The translations under genes were made by a program, and so were the position numbers. A stretch of 64,000 nucleotides of DNA from Clostridium aceticum (lineage in GTDB: Bacteria; Bacillota; Clostridia; Peptostreptococcales; Natronincolaceae). Position 1 is the first letter of the stretch. Every line of letters starts with the position of its first letter. The notes beneath the pieces were generated by a model that saw only the letters and a program-made list of their open reading frames with translations, did not search any database and was not told the DNA's origin. This document shows positions 46,403-55,038 of this stretch, piece after piece. The stretch lies in NCBI RefSeq assembly GCF_001042715.1, contig NZ_CP009687.1:3649418-3713417 (forward strand). Direction: 5' to 3'.

Positions 46403-48097
46403 ATGGATATAACCACTTACGATATATTTAAAAGTCTTTTAAATAACCTTGGAGTAATTGTTCTCATAGCTTTTTTATTAACCAAGGTTCGATATTTTAA
46501 GATCTTAGTTGCAGACAATGAAAGAATTGGGCTTAAGGGACAGTTTATCCTCATTATTATATTCGGACTCTTTGGTATACTTGCCACATATAATGGATTT
46601 CCTATTAAAGGAGCAATTGCCAACGCTAGAGTTGTTGGCGTAGTAACTGGAGGTATCATCGGCGGGCCTATAGTTGGGTTAGGAGCAGGTCTAATAGCAG
46701 GTGTGCATCGTTACGCAATTGACATAGGGGGGTTTACTGCTGTTGCCTGTGGTATAGCCACCATAATAGAAGGATATATGGGAGGTTATATAGGCGGTTA
46801 TATTAAAAGGAGAGCCCATGGAAAAAATATAAAACCTATATCAGCTTTTTATATAGGAATAATTGCTGAACTTACTCAAATGACCTTGATTCTACTTTTG
46901 GCAAAACCCTTTCATGAGGCGTTGGAGTTAGTAAAGATTATAGCTATACCTATGACAGTATTAAATAGTTTAGGCATAGCTGTATTTATTATGGTAATTC
47001 AAAACATATATGGTGAAAAAGAACGAACTGCTGCTGAACAAGCTCAAAAAGCTCTTATAATTGCTAACAAAACGCTTCCTTATTTTCGCCATGGTTTAGA
47101 CTATGAATCCGCACAATGGGCAGTAAAAATAATCCATCAGTATAACGAGTCTGATGCTGTTGCAATAACTGATACAGAAAAGGTTCTAGGTTTTGTAGGC
47201 CTTGGAGAAGATCATCACAAAGCTGGTATGGAAATAAAGTTGTTTCTTACAAAAAAAACTATTGCAACTGGAAACTATAGTGTAGGGCACACAAAATGTG
47301 ATATAGGTTGTAATCATGAGGACTGCAAGCTAAGTTCTGCTGTTATGGTTCCACTAAAAAATAAAGACACATCCATCGGATCCCTTGTGTTCTTTAGTAA
47401 GTCCCCTCATGGTATTTCCTCAGTAGATATGGAACTGGCCAGTGGCTTAGCGCAACTTTTTTCCACTCAGATAGAATTGAGCAATATAGAAAAACAAAAG
47501 AGCGACTTAAATAAAGCTGAACTTAGGGCTCTTCAAGCTCAAATTAATCCCCACTTCTTATTTAACGCAATAAACACTATAGCTTCTTTTATTAGAACAA
47601 AACCAGACAGTGCTAGAGAACTATTAGTGCACTTAGGTGACTTCTTTAGAAAAAACTTACAAAGAACAACCGATCTTGTGTCCCTTAACAAAGAGATAGA
47701 ACACGTAAAATCTTATCTCGCTATAGAAAAAGCAAGGTTCGGTGAAAAATTAAATGTAGAGTTTGATATCTCTGAAGGCGAAAGTTGCTTTGTGCCACCG
47801 TTAATCCTTCAACCACTTGTAGAAAATGCTATCAAGCACGGATTATTGCCAAAAAAGAATGGCGGAATCATAAAAATAAGTGCTAAAAAACAAGGAACGG
47901 ATATGCATATAGCTATCATAGACGACGGTGTTGGTATAAAATGCTCCTTAAACGAGAGTACAGAAAAAGGTTGCGGTATAGGTCTATCGAATGTTAATGA
48001 AAGGCTTAAAAATCTGTATGGCGATAAATATTCTATAGATATTGGTGCAGAAACTGGACAAGGAACAACAGTACTGTTGCGAATACCTATAGAGTAA
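46403..48097 (+). CDS. LytS/BtsS-type sensor histidine kinase
   Basis: The 564-residue kinase has a 5TM-Lyt membrane sensor (about 5-200: GAIANARVVGVVTGGIIGGP, GLGAGLIAGVHRYAIDIGGF), a GAF-like domain (about 220-360), the His_kinase domain with H384 (LQAQINPHFLFNAINTI) and an ATPase (LILQPLVENAIKHG, DDGVGI). The GAF part contains CDIGCNHEDC, unusual cysteines that might bind metal. It pairs with the LytTR regulator 13 bp downstream and a CstA carrier. That trio resembles pyruvate-sensing BtsS/BtsR/BtsT. AGGAG precedes the ATG. Confidence 0.92.
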   Translation: MDITTYDIFKSLLNNLGVIVLIAFLLTKVRYFKILVADNERIGLKGQFILIIIFGLFGILATYNGFPIKGAIANARVVGVVTGGIIGGPIVGLGAGLIAGVHRYAIDIGGFTAVACGIATIIEGYMGGYIGGYIKRRAHGKNIKPISAFYIGIIAELTQMTLILLLAKPFHEALELVKIIAIPMTVLNSLGIAVFIMVIQNIYGEKERTAAEQAQKALIIANKTLPYFRHGLDYESAQWAVKIIHQYNESDAVAITDTEKVLGFVGLGEDHHKAGMEIKLFLTKKTIATGNYSVGHTKCDIGCNHEDCKLSSAVMVPLKNKDTSIGSLVFFSKSPHGISSVDMELASGLAQLFSTQIELSNIEKQKSDLNKAELRALQAQINPHFLFNAINTIASFIRTKPDSARELLVHLGDFFRKNLQRTTDLVSLNKEIEHVKSYLAIEKARFGEKLNVEFDISEGESCFVPPLILQPLVENAIKHGLLPKKNGGIIKISAKKQGTDMHIAIIDDGVGIKCSLNESTEKGCGIGLSNVNERLKNLYGDKYSIDIGAETGQGTTVLLRIPIE

Positions 48098-48110
48098 GGA
48101 GGATTAAAAG

Positions 48111-48833
48111 ATGGATAAATTAAAAGCTCTCCTGGTGGATGATGAAGCACCAGCTCGTGAGGAACTAAAGTATCTATTGTCAAGGAACAAAGATGTGGAG
48201 ATCATCAAGGATGTAGACAACCTAGAGGATGCCATCATCGCATTAAATACCCATCAGATAGACATTATTTTCTTAGACATTCAAATAAACAATGACAATG
48301 GTATTGAGTTTGCTGAAATTATAAAATCAAGGGAAGTTGCTATTATCTTTGCTACTGCCTACGATCAATATGCCGTAGAGGCATTTTCTTTAAATGCAGT
48401 CGACTACTTGCTCAAACCATTTTCACAGGAACGTGTGAATCAAAGCGTAAATAAAGCTATAAAAAGGATCACGGAGGATAACAAGCCCAAAAGAGTACTA
48501 AAGAAATTTACTTTTTGGAAAGGTGATAAGATGGTGGTGGTAGCACCAGAAGACATTTTATACCTAACGGTTGATGATAGAAAGGTCATTGTTGAGACTA
48601 CAAAGGGTACCCTAACGGATGCAGGACCATTACTGACAACCTACGAAAAACTAGACCCTTCTCTTTTTATTCGTACCCATAGGAGTTATATTGTGAACTT
48701 AGAGAAAATAGAAGAAATTATACCTTGGTTTAACAATACCTATATTCTAAAAATGATAGGACTTAAAGACAAAGAGATTCCTGTTAGTAGAAGTTATTTA
48801 CAAGAATTTAAAAAAGTAATAGGTGTCATGTAA
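48111..48833 (+). CDS. LytTR-family response regulator
   Basis: The 240-residue regulator has a receiver domain (D10/D11, acceptor D56 in IIFLDIQIN, K107 in LLKP) and a C-terminal LytTR DNA-binding domain (about 138-238: KMVVVAPEDILYLTVDDRKV, FIRTHRSYIVNLEKIEEI). It is phosphorylated by the kinase encoded just upstream. It most likely activates the cstA-type gene 116 bp downstream; LytTR proteins bind spaced direct repeats, and a candidate pair lies in that gap. An AAGGAGG site precedes the start. Confidence 0.94.
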   Translation: MDKLKALLVDDEAPAREELKYLLSRNKDVEIIKDVDNLEDAIIALNTHQIDIIFLDIQINNDNGIEFAEIIKSREVAIIFATAYDQYAVEAFSLNAVDYLLKPFSQERVNQSVNKAIKRITEDNKPKRVLKKFTFWKGDKMVVVAPEDILYLTVDDRKVIVETTKGTLTDAGPLLTTYEKLDPSLFIRTHRSYIVNLEKIEEIIPWFNNTYILKMIGLKDKEIPVSRSYLQEFKKVIGVM

Positions 48834-48864
48834 TGCATTTCATGAACTTTATTATGTAACTCAT
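48828..48864 (+). promoter_or_regulatory. Direct repeat, candidate LytTR binding site
   Basis: ATGTAATGCAT (48828-48838) and ATGTAACTCAT (48854-48864) are 9/11 identical and 26 bp apart, upstream of the carrier gene. A TATAAT at about 48898 follows. Two spaced direct repeats are the usual LytTR layout. The first copy overlaps the end of the regulator gene. Confidence 0.35.
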
Positions 48865-48949
48865 GTTAAATATCAACAATTAGAAAATAAGAATAAGTAT
48901 AATTTAGCTATATCACTTAAATTTTATTTTAAAAAAGGGGGATATCATA

Positions 48950-50356
48950 ATGTACTCATTTTTATTATCAATTGTTGCACTTTTCTTAGGTTACTTTATT
49001 TATGGTAAGTTCGTTGAAAAAGTATTTGGTATAAACCAAGAAAAAGCTACACCAGCAAATGAGCAAGAAGATGGCGTAGACTATGTACCAATGGACTGGA
49101 AAAAAATATTCCTAATCCAGTTTTTAAACATTGCAGGTCTTGGCCCGATATTTGGTGCTATTTCTGGAGCTCTTTGGGGCCCTACTGCGTTTTTATGGAT
49201 TGTATTTGGATCAATATTTGCAGGTGGTGTGCACGATTTCTTTTCAGGTATGCTTTCAATCCGTCATAAGGGTGCTAGTATATCAGAGATTGTTGGTATT
49301 TATCTTGGTAACGGTGTCAAACAATTTATGCGTGCTTTTTCTGTCATACTATTGATCTTAGTAGGAACAGTGTTTATGACTGGTCCAGCAGGTTTACTAT
49401 CTAATCTTACAGGTATTAGCATTTCTATCTGGGTAGCTATAATCATTGCCTATTATTTCCTAGCAACCATTTTACCTGTTGATAAAATAATCGGTAAAAT
49501 TTATCCACTATTTGGAGCTTCTCTAATTATCATGGCTATTGGTATCGCAGGTGGGTTATTATTCAAAGGATATCAAGTTCCAGAAATAACTCTTCAAAAC
49601 CTGCATCCTAATAGTCTTCCACTCTGGCCGCTATTATTCGTAACCATCGCTTGTGGTGCAATCAGTGGTTTCCATGCTACACAATCACCGATGATGGCTC
49701 GTTGTGTAACAAATGAAAAATACGGTAGAAGAATATTCTATGGTACAATGCTAGCAGAAGGCGTTATTGCTTTAATCTGGGCAGCAGCGGCTATGACTTT
49801 CTTTGGCGGTACTGAAGGATTGTTGGCTGCGGGAACGCCTGCAGTTGTTGTAAACGCTATTTCTAGAGAATTAATGGGACCGATTGGTGGCTTTCTTGCA
49901 ATGTTAGGTGTTATTGCAGCACCTATCACGTCTGGTGATACTGCTTTTAGAAGTGCTAGGCTTACAATTGCCGACTCTATAAATGTTACGCAGAAACCAA
50001 TTGCAAAAAGACTTTTGTTAGCTGCACCACTTTTTGTAATAGCTTATGGCTTAACATTAATTGACTTTACTATCATTTGGAGATACTTCGCTTGGTCTAA
50101 CCAGACTCTAGCTATGATCGTTCTTTGGACATCTGCAGCTTATCTAGCAGTTAACAATAAACTGCACTGGATTGCTACCATACCTGCTACTTTTATGACA
50201 GCAGTTTCAGTAACCTATATACTGCAAGCCCCAGAAGGACTCAAGTTGGCCACCAGCATTTCATACCCCATAGGCATATCAGTGGCTCTAGCATTACTAG
50301 TAGGGTTCTTAATGGTTGGTAAAAAACTGCCGGATAAAGCACAAATATCAGCATAA
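48950..50356 (+). CDS. CstA-family carrier (pyruvate/peptide transporter)
   Basis: The 468-residue membrane protein matches CstA: LGYFIYGKFVEKVFGI, DGVDYVPMDWKKIFLIQFLN, IAGLGPIFGAISGALWGP, GAISGFHATQSPMMARC. It is shorter than enterobacterial CstA (about 700) and lacks that protein's C-terminal part, as in many Firmicutes. Relatives import pyruvate (BtsT, CstA) or peptides. Control by the adjacent LytS/LytT pair makes pyruvate a good guess. AAAGGGGG precedes the ATG and a strong terminator follows. Confidence 0.92.
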   Translation: MYSFLLSIVALFLGYFIYGKFVEKVFGINQEKATPANEQEDGVDYVPMDWKKIFLIQFLNIAGLGPIFGAISGALWGPTAFLWIVFGSIFAGGVHDFFSGMLSIRHKGASISEIVGIYLGNGVKQFMRAFSVILLILVGTVFMTGPAGLLSNLTGISISIWVAIIIAYYFLATILPVDKIIGKIYPLFGASLIIMAIGIAGGLLFKGYQVPEITLQNLHPNSLPLWPLLFVTIACGAISGFHATQSPMMARCVTNEKYGRRIFYGTMLAEGVIALIWAAAAMTFFGGTEGLLAAGTPAVVVNAISRELMGPIGGFLAMLGVIAAPITSGDTAFRSARLTIADSINVTQKPIAKRLLLAAPLFVIAYGLTLIDFTIIWRYFAWSNQTLAMIVLWTSAAYLAVNNKLHWIATIPATFMTAVSVTYILQAPEGLKLATSISYPIGISVALALLVGFLMVGKKLPDKAQISA

Positions 50357-50411
50357 CAATAAAAGTTCCCTATTTGATATAGTCTTAAAAAGTTAAACAT
50401 AAACTGCTACT

Positions 50412-50459
50412 AAGGGTTGATTCCTGCAAGACACAGGACTCAATCCTTTTGGTTTTTTT
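50412..50459 (+). terminator. Terminator of the LytS/LytT-linked cstA gene
   Basis: AAGGGTTGATTCCTG and CAGGACTCAATCCTT pair over 15 bp with wobbles, followed by TTGGTTTTTTT. It begins 56 bp after the stop codon. Confidence 0.8.
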
Positions 50460-50532
50460 CATTTAATATATTTTCAACGATCCAGCTACTATGCTTCACA
50501 TAGCCTTCACCCTGCCACATGTCATTACTTTC

Positions 50533-50769
50533 TTACTTCATCTCATAAACTTCATGAGGATTATTTTTTAAAGCCTCTTGTAAATTATTTAATTCCTCTA
50601 TTGCTTCTTCCAAGCAAGGGTATTCGCCTAAAGTATCTGTATTGGACTCAAAAAATCCACTATTGCCTCTTATTCCCTGTATATGCGTTTTTTTAGAACC
50701 AATGGTTGTTGGAATCGCAAACAATTCATAATTCCCGAGAACTTTTTTATTTTGACTTCTAACCCACAT
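50533..50769 (-). CDS. Small conserved-type protein of unknown function
   Basis: The 78-residue protein opens with MWVRSQNKKVLGNYELFAIP, has a middle with GNSGFFESN and ends in LGEYPCLEEAIEELNNLQEA. This layout (MWxRSQ start, short beta segments, LGEYxxxxxAxxxL helix) is common in small Firmicutes proteins of unknown function. The gene is real by its GAAGGGGA ribosome site and biased codons. It has no operon partner. Confidence 0.75.
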   Translation of the reverse strand: MWVRSQNKKVLGNYELFAIPTTIGSKKTHIQGIRGNSGFFESNTDTLGEYPCLEEAIEELNNLQEALKNNPHEVYEMK

Positions 50770-50953
50770 TTATGTTTTCCCCTTCCTAATAATAAACATT
50801 TTTAAAAGTGTTTTTAGATTATACATCAAACGATAGTAAATCAATGACCTAATTATAGCATTAACCACAATGAAATGCATATACCTAATAAGTTTAGTAA
50901 AAAGAAGAAAAACAAAACAAAGACCATAGCCGTTTTAAATAAACGGGATATAA

Positions 50954-50991
50954 AAATCACCTATTAGGTAATTTTACCCAATAGGTGATTT
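50954..50991 (-). terminator. Terminator downstream of the Usp gene
   Basis: AAATCACCTATT and AATAGGTGATTT are perfect 12-bp arms with an inner GGT/ACC. The minus strand continues TTTTTATAT. It lies about 200 bp past the uspA-like stop, beyond the repeat remnant, which may have been inserted between them. Confidence 0.65.
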
Positions 50992-51104
50992 CTTGCTGCT
51001 GCCTATTTATTACTCATCTTCAATCTTTTAATACTTTTAATACATAGAATATGAGATTCATAGCAAGTAAAACGTCAAACTGCGTAAAAGTGTTTTAGAC
51101 CTTT

Positions 51105-51138
51105 AAGACCCATTCACTACGCTCAGGGTGACAATTCT
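51105..51138. repeat. Decayed fragment of the MITE-like repeat (copy D)
   Basis: AAGACCCATTCACTACGCTC and the following AGGGTGACAATTC resemble the right half of copy C (AAGATCCTTCGCTATGCTC, AGGATGACAGTTC). No matching left half or flanking repeats are visible. Confidence 0.45.
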
Positions 51139-51191
51139 GTTGCAGTCTGCATACAGAATTGTCTCACAATAATCAATGGATTTCGGGTTTG

Positions 51192-51641
51192 TTATTTCAC
51201 TATAAGTACACTAGTATTAATTTCCTGTAATACAGCATTACTTACACTACCTAAGAATAGTTTTTTAAGACCACTCATCCCTCTTCTACCTAGCACAACC
51301 ATGTCAAATTCTCCCTCCGAAGCAACCTTAACAATAGTTTCAGCAGGATGGCCTTCTTTTAAAATGGCCTGTATCTTTATATTTTTTGCTTCAAAGATTT
51401 TTTCAGCTTCTAATAAATTTTTTTTACTGTTCTCTTTAAACTTCTCTTCTCTCTTTTTGAGTTCATCCATGTCCTCTTTAGTAGGATAATATCCTTCACC
51501 CCAAGGTGTCAAAAGAAATTTGGTATCATAAACATGAATTACGGAGACCTCATTAATATTGCAACCACTAGCGATTTTGGCTGTTTCTTCTATTGCTTTT
51601 ATACTTTCTTTCGACCCGTCGGTACAAACTAAAATTTTCAT
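51192..51641 (-). CDS. Universal stress protein (UspA family)
   Basis: The 149-residue protein has the UspA fold. It opens with KILVCTDGSKESIKAIEETA and carries the ATP-binding signature VLGRRGMSGLKKLFLGSVSN followed by hydrophobic VLIVK. The G-2x-G-9x-G-S pattern is intact, so it should bind ATP. It is a single-gene unit with a GAGGGGAG ribosome site. The family role is survival under stress; a specific partner is not visible. Confidence 0.93.
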   Translation of the reverse strand: MKILVCTDGSKESIKAIEETAKIASGCNINEVSVIHVYDTKFLLTPWGEGYYPTKEDMDELKKREEKFKENSKKNLLEAEKIFEAKNIKIQAILKEGHPAETIVKVASEGEFDMVVLGRRGMSGLKKLFLGSVSNAVLQEINTSVLIVK

Positions 51642-51971
51642 ATTAACTACTCCCCTCTTTTAAATTATTTGTTCTACTCTATCATTTTAGAATTAAAATA
51701 AACTCTTTCCACTAGTAATGATATTAATCATTTACCCTCACACAATAATAAGTAAACATAGTTTGTATTAAATAGTATATTAAAAATTCAATCACCTTCT
51801 CTTAAGTCGGTTATAATTGTACTCCACATAACAAAAAGCCCAGAGGGACCTGGCAGCACTTTCTCCTGCTAAGGCCCTCTGGGCTTTCACTAGTCGTTAT
51901 TATTTTTTACCAGTCTTTACTTTGATTCGAAAGTTGTCATTAGTAGGTTATGTTTAATACTTATCTGTTTT
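51642..51971. other. Intergenic region with a structured terminator
   Basis: The 330 bp hold the Usp leader and the structured terminator of the lipoprotein gene (51835-51887). Nothing else is recognised. Confidence 0.5.
51835..51887 (-). terminator. Structured terminator after the lipoprotein gene
   Basis: AAAGCCCAGAGGG pairs with CCCTCTGGGCTTT, with an inner GGCAG/CTGCT stem and the loop CACTTTCTC. The minus strand continues TTTTTGTTATG. The element is about 80% identical to the one at 52649-52700 after glmS. Confidence 0.8.
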
Positions 51972-52538
51972 TTAATCTGTCATATATTCGTTAACTAATT
52001 CATAACATCTTGCCTTCGTTGATTCATATAAAACCACGTTATATGCAACAAATTCAAATGTTCCACCCTGAAATTCTGCTGCTGCTTTATCGGCATCATC
52101 TTCTTTTTGCTTTATCCATTTAATTTGTTCAGTTTGTAAATTTTTCATTGTTTCTGGCGATAATTCTTCTTTTAGTATTGCATATATCTCATTTAATGCT
52201 TCATCGTACATATCATAGGATTTTCCATAATAACTTCTCATAGCACTTGTTACGCCGGCATCTGAATCACTCTTTTCCGGTAAAGCATCAAGTTCTTTTT
52301 GAATGTTATCTAATTTTTCTAGAAATTCTTGTCTTCTTCCCTCTATTTTTGTTACATTAATCGCTGTATAATTCTCCTCATCTGTAGTATCATCTTGATC
52401 TAAATTATTTTCTACTAGCTGATTTTCCTCTGTTACACCTACTGGTCTTTGATTTTCTTCATTACCATTTGTACATGCTACTAATGTAAATATTGATAAT
52501 ATTATGAGCAAAATTACTACTTTTTTTTGAGTTAGCAT
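51972..52538 (-). CDS. LprI-like (DUF1311) lipoprotein
   Basis: The 188-residue protein has a lipoprotein signal (QKK, hydrophobic core, lipobox LVACT with Cys22), an acidic linker and a C-terminal helical domain (about 60-188). The motif LQTEQIKWIKQKEDDADKAA followed by a Cys near the end (ARCYEL) fits the lysozyme-inhibitor LprI/DUF1311 family. The ATG at 52538 has GGAGGGG nine bases upstream; an earlier ATG would add 17 residues ahead of the signal peptide. Function in this cell is unknown. Confidence 0.82.
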   Translation of the reverse strand: MLTQKKVVILLIILSIFTLVACTNGNEENQRPVGVTEENQLVENNLDQDDTTDEENYTAINVTKIEGRRQEFLEKLDNIQKELDALPEKSDSDAGVTSAMRSYYGKSYDMYDEALNEIYAILKEELSPETMKNLQTEQIKWIKQKEDDADKAAAEFQGGTFEFVAYNVVLYESTKARCYELVNEYMTD

Positions 52539-52648
52539 CAGAGTTATCCCCTCCATTATATTTTTTGTTTTATTACTTAATATTATCAAAATTTCTCATC
52601 TTATTCCACTACTTCCTGTAAATTCATCGTAAAGTTTGCTAAAAAAGG

Positions 52649-52700
52649 AAAGCCCAGCATGGCCTGGCACCACTTTCTCCTGCCAAGTCCTCTGGGCTTT
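52649..52700 (-). terminator. Structured terminator after glmS
   Basis: AAAGCCCAG pairs with CTGGGCTTT, an inner TGGCA/TGCCA stem encloses CCACTTTCTCC, and the minus strand continues TTTCCTTTTTT. It closely resembles the terminator at 51835-51887 and lies about 100 bp after the glmS stop. Confidence 0.8.
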
Positions 52701-52802
52701 CACTAATCTTTATTCTTATTCACCAGTCTTTATTATAATTCGACGCCAAACGGTTTAACTTTTTTCCAAATCTACAAAATTTTTATTATCTTTTATTAGC
52801 CT

Positions 52803-54629
52803 TTACTCCACAGTAACCGACTTAGCTAAATTTTTTGGCTTATCAACATCACAACCTCTAGCTACAGCAATATAGTATGCCAGTATTTGCAGAGGAATTA
52901 CTGATAAAACAGGAGTTAATTCATCCAAAGTGTTTGGGATGTAGATAGCAATGTCTGCTGATTTTTCTATTTCTGTATTTCCCTCTTTCGCTACCGCTAT
53001 TACATAAGCACCTCTTGCCTTCACTTCTTTGATGTTAGAAAGCATTTTGTCATATAAATGGTCTTGTGTAGCTAGAGCTACTACCAAGGTTCCATCTTCG
53101 ATTAAAGCAATGGTTCCATGTTTTAATTCTCCTGCAGCTATGGCTTCGGAATGAATATAAGAGATTTCTTTTAATTTTAATGATCCTTCTCTACCAACAT
53201 GGTCATCAATGCCTCTACCAATGTAGAATACATTTTGGTTATTAAATTGCTTATCCGCCAGTTCCTGTAATAGTTGTTGATTCTGCAAAAGTTTTTCCAC
53301 TTTTTCTGGGAAGGTTTTAAGCTCATTTAATATTTGATCATATTTTTCTCTAGTCATTGTACCTTTTTTTAGCCCCATACTTAAAGCAATTAAATACATA
53401 GCCACCAACTGTGTAGTATAGGCCTTTGTAGAAGCTACAGCAATTTCTGGCCCCGCCCATGTATAGAAAACATCATCTGCTTCCCTAGAGATTCTACTGC
53501 CTACTACATTGGTTACTGCTAATACTCTAGCACCTTTTTCTTTTGCTTCCCTTAGAGCAGCTAAGGTATCTGCTGTTTCTCCTGATTGACTTACAGCAAT
53601 AAACAAGGTTTTGTCATCTACAAAGGGATCTCTATACCTAAACTCTGATGCTACATCGGTTTCTACAGGAATTTTAGCAAATTTTTCTATAGCAAATCTT
53701 CCTACCAAACCTGCATGATAAGCAGTACCACAAGCTACAATTACAACTTTATTAATTTTTTCTAAATCTTCCTCTGTTAGCTTAATATCGTCTAATACAA
53801 TATCATTATCCTTGTTTATTCTTGGAGATAGGGTTTCTTTAAGGGCCTTTGGCTGTTCATGAATTTCTTTAATCATGAAGTGTTGATAGCCTCCCTTTTC
53901 CGCCGACTCTATATCCCAGGTTACTTCAAATACTTCTCTTTCAACTTTTTCTCCAAGCTCATTTAATATCTCAATACTATTTTCACTCAAAATAGCCATT
54001 TCACCATCGTTTAAGAAATAGACATTTCTTGTGTATTTTAGTAAAGCAGGAATATCAGATGCTATAAAGTTTTCACCTTCGCCGATTCCTACAACTAGTG
54101 GACTATCTTTTCTGACTGCCACCAGTTTTTCAGGATTTTTTCTACTGATAACTCCAATAGCATAGGCACCTTCCATTCTACTTACGGCTTTCTGCACCGC
54201 TTCTACTAAATCTTCTTTGTAGTAGTAGTCTACTAGATGAGCGATCACCTCTGTATCGGTTTCAGAAACAAATACCTTTCCTTGCGTAGCCAACCATTCC
54301 TTTAGCTTCATATAGTTTTCTATGATACCATTATGCACCACGGCAATATCCCCCGCATAATTGGTATGAGGATGAGCATTCACATCATTTGGCTCTCCAT
54401 GAGTTGCCCATCTAGTATGCCCAATACCTAAAGTACCTGCTATACTTTCATTATTTAAATGCTCTTCCAATACACTTAGTCTTCCTTTGTATTTTCTAAC
54501 AACGATATCTTGATCAGCATAAACCGCTATACCAGCCGAATCATATCCTCTATATTCTAATTTTTCTAATCCATCTACTAAAATAGGCGCAGCTTCTTTT
54601 TTACCTATATATCCAACAATTCCACACAT
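52803..54629 (-). CDS. glmS: Glutamine-fructose-6-phosphate aminotransferase
   Basis: The 608-residue enzyme makes glucosamine-6-phosphate for cell-wall precursors. It has the class II glutaminase domain starting MCGIVGYIG (catalytic Cys2, exposed after Met removal; GHTRWATHG) and two SIS isomerase domains (VSQSGETADT, VASTKAYTTQ), ending in LAKSVTVE. The ATG at 54629 is required to expose the cysteine and has AAGGAG upstream. The gene follows glmM and its mRNA leader carries the glmS ribozyme, so product feedback controls it. Confidence 0.97.
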   Translation of the reverse strand: MCGIVGYIGKKEAAPILVDGLEKLEYRGYDSAGIAVYADQDIVVRKYKGRLSVLEEHLNNESIAGTLGIGHTRWATHGEPNDVNAHPHTNYAGDIAVVHNGIIENYMKLKEWLATQGKVFVSETDTEVIAHLVDYYYKEDLVEAVQKAVSRMEGAYAIGVISRKNPEKLVAVRKDSPLVVGIGEGENFIASDIPALLKYTRNVYFLNDGEMAILSENSIEILNELGEKVEREVFEVTWDIESAEKGGYQHFMIKEIHEQPKALKETLSPRINKDNDIVLDDIKLTEEDLEKINKVVIVACGTAYHAGLVGRFAIEKFAKIPVETDVASEFRYRDPFVDDKTLFIAVSQSGETADTLAALREAKEKGARVLAVTNVVGSRISREADDVFYTWAGPEIAVASTKAYTTQLVAMYLIALSMGLKKGTMTREKYDQILNELKTFPEKVEKLLQNQQLLQELADKQFNNQNVFYIGRGIDDHVGREGSLKLKEISYIHSEAIAAGELKHGTIALIEDGTLVVALATQDHLYDKMLSNIKEVKARGAYVIAVAKEGNTEIEKSADIAIYIPNTLDELTPVLSVIPLQILAYYIAVARGCDVDKPKNLAKSVTVE

Positions 54630-54747
54630 GGTATATTCTCCTTCCAATTCTTTATTATAAAGAATTTATAGCATACTTATTTTTTTCAAAAGAAACAACA
54701 TTTATCCAATTTAAACGATTATCTTATTTATATCTTAAACCAAAAAA

Positions 54748-54768
54748 AGGCCATAAAGAACTAAGCCT
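54748..54768 (-). terminator. Weak terminator-like hairpin in the glmS leader
   Basis: On the minus strand AGGC pairs with GCCT (plus one wobble) around an 11-nt loop and is followed by TTTTTTT. The stem is short, so it may be accidental. If real it would add attenuation between ribozyme and glmS. Confidence 0.25.
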
Positions 54769-54799
54769 CTAAAAATCTCATAAAAAATTTTACAGACTT

Positions 54800-54950
54800 T
54801 TTCACTTAGATCCTTTTGTATTATCAATCACTTGATAATTTTGTAGATCCGCTATCGATGGTGAATCACCGCAGGGCACCCGCCGATATCTCGATTAACC
54901 CTGTCCCTCGTCAACTAAAACTTTTTTAAGTTTCAGTCCAGGCGCTTTTG
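54800..54950 (-). ncRNA. glmS ribozyme-riboswitch
   Basis: The minus strand carries the hallmark elements in order: AGCGCCTGGACTGAAACT, AGTTGACGAGGG, TAATCGAGATATCGGCGGGT, GCCCTGCGGTGATTCACC, then the P3/P4 stems (TTATCA/TGATAA). Glucosamine-6-phosphate acts as cofactor for self-cleavage, expected just 5' of the G of GCGCC (between 54946 and 54945). Cleavage lowers glmS expression. The 3' limit is approximate. Confidence 0.95.
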
Positions 54951-54952
54951 TT

Positions 54953-54976
54953 TTAGTTTTTAAAGTTCTTGCCCAT
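54953..54976 (-). CDS. Possible 7-residue leader peptide before the glmS ribozyme
   Basis: A perfect AAGGAGGT (54990-54983) is followed after six bases by ATG and the frame MGKNFKN, stopping seven bases before the ribozyme cleavage site. Another in-frame ATG two codons earlier lies too close to the site. Such a strong ribosome site before a tiny frame may mean a ribosome-loading or stability element, or a relic of a lost gene. No peptide function is claimed. Confidence 0.35.
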   Translation of the reverse strand: MGKNFKN

Positions 54977-55003
54977 TCGCATACCTCCTTCATCTATGAA
55001 TTA

Positions 55004-55033
55004 CTTGGGATTAGCTTCGCCGCTAATCCCAAG
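55004..55033 (-). terminator. Hairpin after glmM
   Basis: CTTGGGATTAGC and GCTAATCCCAAG are perfect 12-bp arms around TTCGCC, 6 bp after the glmM stop. There is no T-tract, so it may protect or process mRNA instead of ending it. Confidence 0.5.
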
Positions 55034-55038
55034 GTATC

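Larger units (their letters stand above)
50770..51191. other. Intergenic region with a terminator and a repeat remnant
   Basis: The 422 bp contain a terminator (50954-50991) and a decayed half of the MITE-like repeat (51105-51138). A CAGAATTGT-type inverted pair lies at 51131-51163. No gene is seen. Confidence 0.5.
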
